Shown in pieces: positions 58,204 through 64,000 of a DNA stretch of 64,000 nt. The stretch's first letter is position 1, and every line of letters begins with the position of its first letter. Position numbers and translations under genes: made by a program. The notes below the pieces were generated by a model. The model searched no databases. It was not told where the DNA came from and saw only the letters and a program-made list of their open reading frames with translations. The DNA comes from Gigaspora rosea (taxonomy: Eukaryota > Glomeromycota > Glomeromycetes > Diversisporales > Gigasporaceae), in assembly GCA_003550325.1 (NCBI GenBank), contig QKWP01001954.1, forward strand, positions 29,895-93,894, written 5' to 3'.

Positions 58204-58497
58204 TTAGATAGAGGGTATGATATGGTTTTAATAACCGTTTATGTAATGATTTATTTTTTCAATAAAATGGTATATTCCATTGTATTATTATAATACGATG
58301 GAAAGTTGAATTTTGCGATAGATATCTGTTATGTTATATTGTAAAGTGTAATTTGATAATCATTTATTTAATCATTTTCAAATCTCATGATCGAGTTTTT
58401 TTTGCCTTGGAAAGGTATTTTTTAATTCTTAAAGAATATTTTACGTTACATATAATAATCACAAGACTTATTATTTCCACTTTGGAGTTTCTTTAAA
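58204..58497. other. 3' flank of the MULE gene
   Basis: AT-rich and non-coding; AATAAA at 58260 is a plausible poly(A) signal for the transposase transcript. No inverted terminal repeat found. Confidence 0.4.
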
Positions 58498-58641
58498 TTA
58501 GTGTACATGTTTAAACATTTTAAGAATGACTGTTAGCTTACAATCGCTCCACTCGCACTTAATGATTGTTCCAAAGCCTCCCTCACCAATTCTAATACGA
58601 TTAGTAAAATTATCTGATTCGTGAATAGTAGCTGGTACTAT
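58498..58641 (-). pseudogene. Protein kinase N-lobe fragment
   Basis: 47 codons open on the minus strand: HESDNFTNRIRIGEGGFGTI, then IKCEWSDCKLTVILKMFKHV. GEGGFG is the glycine-rich ATP loop and LTVILK supplies the strand-3 Lys. This matches the start of the tyrosine-kinase-like domains that are greatly expanded in glomeromycete fungi. The C-lobe is absent on both sides, so it is a relict, not a gene. Confidence 0.8.
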
Positions 58642-59130
58642 TTAATCTTAAGAATAAAGTCCTTGAATAAAGCTCTTGGTAACAGTATACTGTGGCAAAA
58701 TGAACATTTATTAGTTACATATTGAGTAAGTCATCTAATAACTTGTATTTGTGATAAATTACTATATCCCATCTATTTGTACTAACCTTTAAATTGTATT
58801 TTATATTGGTAAGTCAGTGCGCATGATATACTAGAGTTGTGATAGAAATTGTTATGGCTTAGGCTGTTATGTCATAACTAGTTACGACATAAGCTGTATC
58901 TCTAGTATAAAGGCTATGTGTCTACAGATTTTGTAAATGAATAATCCTCAAATTCTCTCACAAATACACAAATAGCTATAATGCTACCTTCAAAATATTA
59001 TTAGCTTTAAGTAAGTGTACCTCTCTAGAATTTAACTTTATGATTTTGAAATTGGAGATTTGAAGCGAATATATAGTTAATCACTAATAGCAGCATTAGA
59101 GTATAGAAGATATTGTTTACACACCTGATT
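58642..59130. other. Intergenic, with a short palindromic stretch
   Basis: GCTTAGGCTGTTATGTCATA and its approximate complement (TTACGACATAAGC) form a hairpin near 58857-58897. No gene. Confidence 0.5.
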
Positions 59131-59989
59131 ACAATTTACTCTCGTTATAGTGAAGTTCCGGGCCTGAGAAAACAAATTTCATTATAGCTTGTATCAGAAT
59201 ACTATATCTTCACTAGATCAATTGGAATTTAATAATTCCAGAATTCAAAAATTCTTCTCTATATCGAATATTCACTTTAGCAAGAGTTTACTATAACGAG
59301 TGTGTGTTGTATCAGACCATTAGTTTAAGCAGTCTGGTAAATACTCAAATAGTACTAGTATGCTTAAGCTATTTATTGAATTTGACTGTAATATTTGATG
59401 TATTATATGAGCGAAGGTCTAAAATAGCTTATGTGAACGATTTTCTTTATATTTTGTAGATGTATATCATACTACAACAGTAATAATTTAGAAGTTAAAC
59501 AAAAGTGAAGATTCGATAGTGAAGAAATTTTGAATTCTGGATTATTAAACTCCAACTTGACATAGTATATATAGTATTTTCTCAGTATAAGCTGTAGTGA
59601 AGATTTTTTTTCTTAGCCCGGGGACTTCATTATAACAAAAGTAAGTTGTACATACTATCCCAGGCTTTATAGCTATAACGAGAGTGAGTTGTATAACCAT
59701 TTTTTTCTCTATATTTTGTGTTTTTTATTATGAACAGTACATTTGTTATACTAACTATTTGAAGTTCTTTATTTTTTTTTGCATGATCATGTACAACTTA
59801 CTCTTGTTATAGTGAAGCTTCAGGGCTGAGGAAAAAACTTCACTATAGCTCGTATCGAGAGAATACTATATGTACTTCACTATATTGAAGTTTAATAATT
59901 CTGAAATTCAAAACTCATTATTTTAAATTTTCATTATAGCAAGAGTTTATTATAACAAGAGTAAGTTGTATTTAATTGCTTAGAAATAC

Positions 59990-60775
59990 AAGTCTTTGCC
60001 CTTTGATATCTTGGCCTGGCTCATCTTCAATTCTATATCCCTTTTGGGTTGGGTCAGTCAGTCATGCCTCTAAATCCTCATCAATTGTTCTGGTACTGGC
60101 TTGCCGTCCTTCCTAATACTATATCATAATAACTTATTTGCTAAACCAGAAGTAAACGGCTTATATTCTTTCTGTGGGTATTTGCTGGCTAATGTGCTTA
60201 ATATTTCGGTCTAATTCACTTTGCATAAATCCTCCATCCTCCTCTTAATTTAACATTAAAACAAAGACGCTTCTCCGTTCTGCTATCCTTTCCCTTAACT
60301 TGGTCAGGTTGGCTTGTTTAGTAGGTCGTTGGGTAATTTGTCTATTTCTTTTCTCCTAAAATCTATGGGCAAACATTTAAATGTTGCTCTCTTTGGGTCA
60401 TTGATATCGTTAAGTATTTCCAACGTTTTCTTCAATTGCTTTATTTACTTTTAACAGATCTATATTTAAAACTACTTCGAAGTCTACTTTAAACTTGGCT
60501 ATTTCCCTATTAATAATTTCCTTTCATTCTCATTTGTTGTTAAATGCTGTCTGTTCCTCAGTTCCTAATCCTTACTTGCCTTCTCTCTTTTGGTCTCTGG
60601 CCTTTCGTCAGTCCTCTTTTTGTTGTCCGTTAATCCACTCGCTTTCTTTACCTCAAAAGCCATCTTAAATAATTCGGCTCTTTTGGTATTCCTTACTTTT
60701 TTAACTCGTCATATTTTAAAATCTTTATGTCTTTGCTTCTTAAAATAATTGATAATTCGGTTAGTTTATTTTATT
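59990..60775 (-). pseudogene. Decayed coding-like stretch, unassigned
   Basis: Nearly 800 bp of more balanced base composition between two copies of the small element. On the minus strand several short protein-like runs occur in different frames; the plus strand shows none. No domain could be named, and no extent of a gene can be fixed. Confidence 0.35.
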
Positions 60776-61482
60776 GGTCTAACAATACAACTTACTCTTG
60801 TTATTAGTGAAGTCCCCGGGCTGAGAAAAAAAACTTCACTATAGCTTGTATCGAGAGAATAATATATGTACTTCACTATATCAAGTTGGTATTTGATAAT
60901 CTGGAATTCAAAATTCTTCACTATAGCAAGAGTTTATTACAACAAGAGTGAGTTGTATAAGCAATTTTTCTATATTTTGTGTTTTTTATTACAAACAGTA
61001 CATTTGTTATACTAACTATTGGAAATTCTTTCTTTTGTTTACCAAAAAATTGCATGATCATGTACAACTTACTCTTGTGTCTCCGGGCTGAGAAAAAAAT
61101 CTTTGCTATAGCTTGTATCGAAAGAATACTATATTTTATATCAAGTTAGAATCTAATAATTCCAAATTCAAAAAATTTCCACTATTTCGAATCTTCACTA
61201 TAACGAGAGTAAGTTGTATTTAATGCAATACAACTTAATCTTGCTATAGTAAAGTCCCTGGGATAAGAAAAAATCTTCACTATATCAAATTGGAGTTAAT
61301 AATTCAGAATTCAAATTCTTCACTATATCGAATCTTCACAATATTGAATCTTCACAATAGCAAGAGTTTACTACAAGAATGAGTTGTATAAACAATTTTT
61401 TCTATACTTTGTGTTTTTTGTTACAAACAGTACATTATTACACTAACTATCTAAAGTTATTTTTTTGCCAAAAATTGCATGA

Positions 61483-61661
61483 TTCAATTCTGGAGAGATA
61501 AATCTACTAGATTTAAGTCAATATATTAACTATAATGAAGAAATAGTTAATAGCCTTAAATTTCTCTTACGACAAATTAGCAATGAAGCAACTTATCAAT
61601 CCTATAGTAAATTAAAAGGAAAGTATAAACCCAGACGACCCGCAATATTGGTATCAATTGA
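61483..61661 (+). pseudogene. Coding-like fragment cut by a small element, unassigned
   Basis: An open frame of about 60 codons: FNSGEINLLDLSQYINYNEE, then IVNSLKFLLRQISNEATYQS and YSKLKGKYKPRRPAILVSID, after which it runs straight into the TACAACTTACTC end of the last array copy. The composition is clearly protein-like. Family not recognised. Confidence 0.45.
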
Positions 61662-61881
61662 TACAACTTACTCATGTCCCCAAGCTGAGAAAAAAAAGTC
61701 TTCACTATAGTTTGTATTGAGGGAATATTATGTACTTCCACTATATCGAGTTGGAGTTTAATAATTCCAAAATTCAAAATTCTTCACTATTTCAAATCTT
61801 CACTATTTCGAATCTTCATTATAACGAGCTATATTGAATCTTCACTATAGCGAAAGTTTACTTTAGTGAAAGTAAGTTGTA

Positions 61882-62130
61882 TATTGGTGAATTATAGCTT
61901 TTGGTTTTTAGTTTAGATAGTGATTTTATTGAAGGCTACAAGATGTATTATATTATATTTTTTGATGTAAATATATGAATTTAGTAAATTTAATGTAAAA
62001 ATCTTAATATTTTCCAATAATAAAAATTGGCCAATCATATTAATTTAAAGGGGGTGTGTGACCACGCAAGTGCGTGGAATTCTTAAACCCTTTTTTATTT
62101 AGATAAACAAATAATCTAAAACTGGATTAG
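61882..62130. other. Intergenic DNA with a short hairpin
   Basis: CCACGCAAGTGCGTGG near 62070 is a perfect short hairpin. No gene. Confidence 0.5.
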
Positions 62131-62290
62131 GGTGCTGACATTTATTACCTTATATCCATTTACTATAGGAGCTTACCCCATTACCCCCAGGTAAGGTCTA
62201 TAAATAGAATTTTAGCCAATCAAATTTAACTAAGGTGAGATTTTTCTTAACACCTACTCTCTAAAATATTATTTAATAAATGTCAGCGCC
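62131..62290. mobile_element. 160-bp small element, GGYGCTGACATTTATTA ends
   Basis: Left GGTGCTGACATTTATTA, right the reverse complement of GGCGCTGACATTTATTA. ATTA occurs on both sides but offset by one base, so the target duplication is uncertain. Confidence 0.65.
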
Positions 62291-62339
62291 ATTATCACAC
62301 TTATTTTAATGACCTTATTTTTTTATTTTTAGAATGTTA

Positions 62340-62478
62340 ATTTCCTATTATGGGAAAATAAATTTGTCGCACCTGCGACATGTCGCACCCTTGCTTTAAC
62401 CAATCAAATCGCACGATTTTATAGGCAAAAAATTTTATTTTTTAAAAATTTAAAATTTTACTTAATAAAGTGTAAAAT
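62340..62478 (-). repeat. Dispersed repeat family A, copy 2
   Basis: Inverted relative to 1720-1828. It shares the ACCAATCAAATCGCACGATT core and the TTAAAATTTTACTTAATAAA side. A GTCGCACCTGCGAC-like short palindrome marks the end. Confidence 0.6.
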
Positions 62479-62503
62479 ATATATATAATAGTAGGGTTGG
62501 TTA

Positions 62504-63644
62504 AGGACCCCGAAGAATATATGTAATACTGAGATCTGGCTTTGTATAGACTTATATATAATTTTTCCATATGTCGTATGTTTAAATTTGTATAACCAAC
62601 TGGTAATTTTTTGAAAAGTTAGATGTTTATTTGTATAACAAAAACGATCTTTATAACAAGTACGATCTTTTTTTGTATAACGATACTATATATACATCGG
62701 GAAAATTTTTAAGTAGATATAAATCGATATATACCATATGTTGCAGCTACCTTTTTTTGCCGATTTTTAACAAAAAAAACCGTGGGTAGCTTATTTACTA
62801 TTTTAAGTAATTTAAAGCACAATAAAAGGGTAGCTTATTTTTGAATACAAAACTTTATTAAGTAAAATAAATAAATAAATATGCTGTAGACAATAAATAA
62901 ATATGCTGTAGACGATAAATAAATATGTTATAAACAATAAATAAATATGCAGAAAAAAATCGAGAGTAACTTATAAAGCGATTTTTGTCAATCGATTATA
63001 GTCGCTACATAGTAAAGTCTAAATTTTACTAAGCAAATCGATTAAAGTCGCATAAGTAACATTATTTAGCAAATCAAAATAAGCGTACCCTGAAAATTTC
63101 ATACAAATCGGAGAACTTTTTATTATTTGACTTTTAATTTTTACGTTCAACGGTTTTTTTTTTATAAAAAAAAAAAACGTTGAACGTAAAAATTAAAAGT
63201 CAAATAATAAAAACTTCTCCGATTTGTATGAAATTTTCAGGGTACGCGTATTTTGATCTGCTGAACAATGTTACTTATGCGATTTTAATCGATTTACTTA
63301 GTAAAATTTAGACTTTACTATATAGCAACGTTCATCGATCGTGTGGGTAGCTTATTTTCAGAACTAAAAATTTTGTTGTTGAATTTGAACATGGTTAACT
63401 ACCGCCCTTTTTTTTCTAGATTGGTTTCTGATTTTCTCTTTGTCACTTTTTTTTGTGTAATTATGTTTTTGGCTTTGGTGGTTAACATGATCATACTGGT
63501 ACTCAGATCTGAAATTGTATAATTTATAGTAAATTTGAACTTATATGATAATTTTGTATAAAGCTTTTAATAAAATTAAGTGTATAAAGTTATATTAAAA
63601 TTTTGAGTCTGGATCTGAGTTATATCAGAGTTCTTCGGGGTCCT
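62504..63644. mobile_element. AGGACCCCG-ended element with perfect 8-bp duplication GTTGGTTA
   Basis: GTTGGTTA at 62496-62503 and 63645-63652. Left end AGGACCCCGAAGAATATATG; reverse complement of the right end AGGACCCCGAAGAACTCTGA. 1141 bp, of which 62743-63366 is a younger nested block. The remainder resembles 16150-16628, including a CTCAGATCTGA phrase near 63501. Non-coding. Confidence 0.92.
62743..63366. mobile_element. Composite AAAATAAGCTACC element with foldback family B, copy 2
   Basis: In order: a small element with GGTAGCTTATTTTTG motifs (62743-62855), four ATAAATAAATATGCTGTAGA units (62868-62953), a foldback with arms of about 160 bp (63002-63325, GCTACATAGTAAAGTCTAAA ends) and a closing GGGTAGCTTATTTTCAG. 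The same order, inverted, is found at 46696-47272. Confidence 0.85.
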
Positions 63645-63660
63645 GTTGGTTAGGTTCCAG

Positions 63661-64000
63661 TTAGGTTCTGATAGGTTCTAAGTAAATTAATAATTTTTAA
63701 ACTGATTTTTTATTTTTTAGTTCTTAATTAAAGTTATTAATTATAAAATTATGAACAACTTTAATTATAAGCATTAAGCAAAAAACTTTCTTTTAAGTTA
63801 TAAATTCTTTAAAATATTAATTTAGAACCTAGGTTCTAAATTAATATTTTAAAGAATTTATGAACTTAAAAGAAAGTTTTTTGCTTTATGCTTATAATTA
63901 AAATTGTTCATAATTTTATAATTAATAACTTTAATTAAGAACTAAAAATAAAAAATCAGTTTAAAAATTATTAATTTACTTAGAACCTATCAGAACCTAA
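63661..64000. repeat. Near-perfect 340-bp palindrome at the window edge
   Basis: Two 170-bp arms, starting TTAGGTTCTGATAGGTTCTA and ending with its complement at 64000, meet at TTAGAACCT/AGGTTCTAA (63830/63831) with no spacer. Only about four differences separate the arms. The repeat may extend past the window. Confidence 0.93.

Larger units (their letters stand above)
59131..61881. repeat. Array of seven copies of one TACAACTTACTC-ended small element
   Basis: Copies lie at about 59131-59310, 59499-59693 (inverted, rearranged), 59792-59970, 60786-60958, 61062-61219, 61229-61390 and 61662-61881. Each begins TACAACTTACTCTTGTTATA (with variants), contains GTCCCCGGGCTGAGAAAAAA or GTTCCGGGCCTGAGAAAA, CACTATAGCTTGTATCGAGA and ATTCAAAATTCTTCACTATA, and ends with the reverse complement of its start. 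After the second, fourth and sixth copies comes the same spacer of about 100 bp (TTTGTGTTTTTTATTA, AACAGTACATT, TACTAACTAT, TTGCATGAT), so part of the array grew by tandem duplication of element plus spacer. Superfamily: Tc1/pogo-like by end type, uncertain. Confidence 0.85.

Noticed and set aside
1-64000. rRNA genes, CRISPR arrays, bacterial-type operons or ribosome-binding sites
   Set aside because: None seen; composition and spliced genes indicate a eukaryotic nuclear contig.

Overview
The window reads as a nuclear contig of a very AT-rich, transposon-loaded fungus. Short GT-AG introns, a fungal-only WOPR regulator, a Yap/Pap1-type bZIP regulator, a Tnp2-type CACTA transposon, a FAR1/MULE transposase and long decayed intergenic DNA all fit an arbuscular mycorrhizal fungus of the Rhizophagus type. 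That genus assignment is inference from gene content, not a search result.

Layout. 1-3.7 kb: old repeats and a foldback. 3749-15561: a CACTA-like element of 11.8 kb with a 13-bp terminal inverted repeat, TTA target duplications, a shared subterminal motif at both ends, a decayed Tnp2 transposase on the minus strand and a divergent multi-exon Ser-rich accessory gene on the plus strand. It landed inside a small pogo-like element whose region is itself tandemly duplicated. 16.0-16.6 kb: two small DNA elements. 16.6-36.6 kb: the only block with intact host genes, a single-exon bZIP factor (22686-24341, minus) and a six-exon WOPR factor (33179-34925, minus), in long intergenic DNA full of short tandem arrays. 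36.6-38.1 kb: a nested non-autonomous element. 38.4-51.4 kb: one dead LINE (ORF1, AP endonuclease, reverse transcriptase, C-terminal Cys motif, poly(A)) split by at least five later DNA-element insertions and an assembly gap. 51.4-54.9 kb: unassigned sequence with a tRNA-like remnant. 54905-58203: a decayed FAR1/MULE transposase with SWIM and CCHC fingers. 58.5-64 kb: a protein-kinase fragment, a seven-copy array of one small element, two coding-like scraps, further nested elements and a near-perfect 340-bp palindrome at the window edge.

The most interesting signal is a set of four elements (13012-13192, 16150-16628, 47353-50028, 62504-63644) that all begin AG[GA]ACCC and are flanked by 8-bp duplications, two of them perfect. 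They may be one transposon group with no coding partner seen here. The two transcription factors look functional; almost everything else is transposon fossil, which gives a readable order of insertion events.
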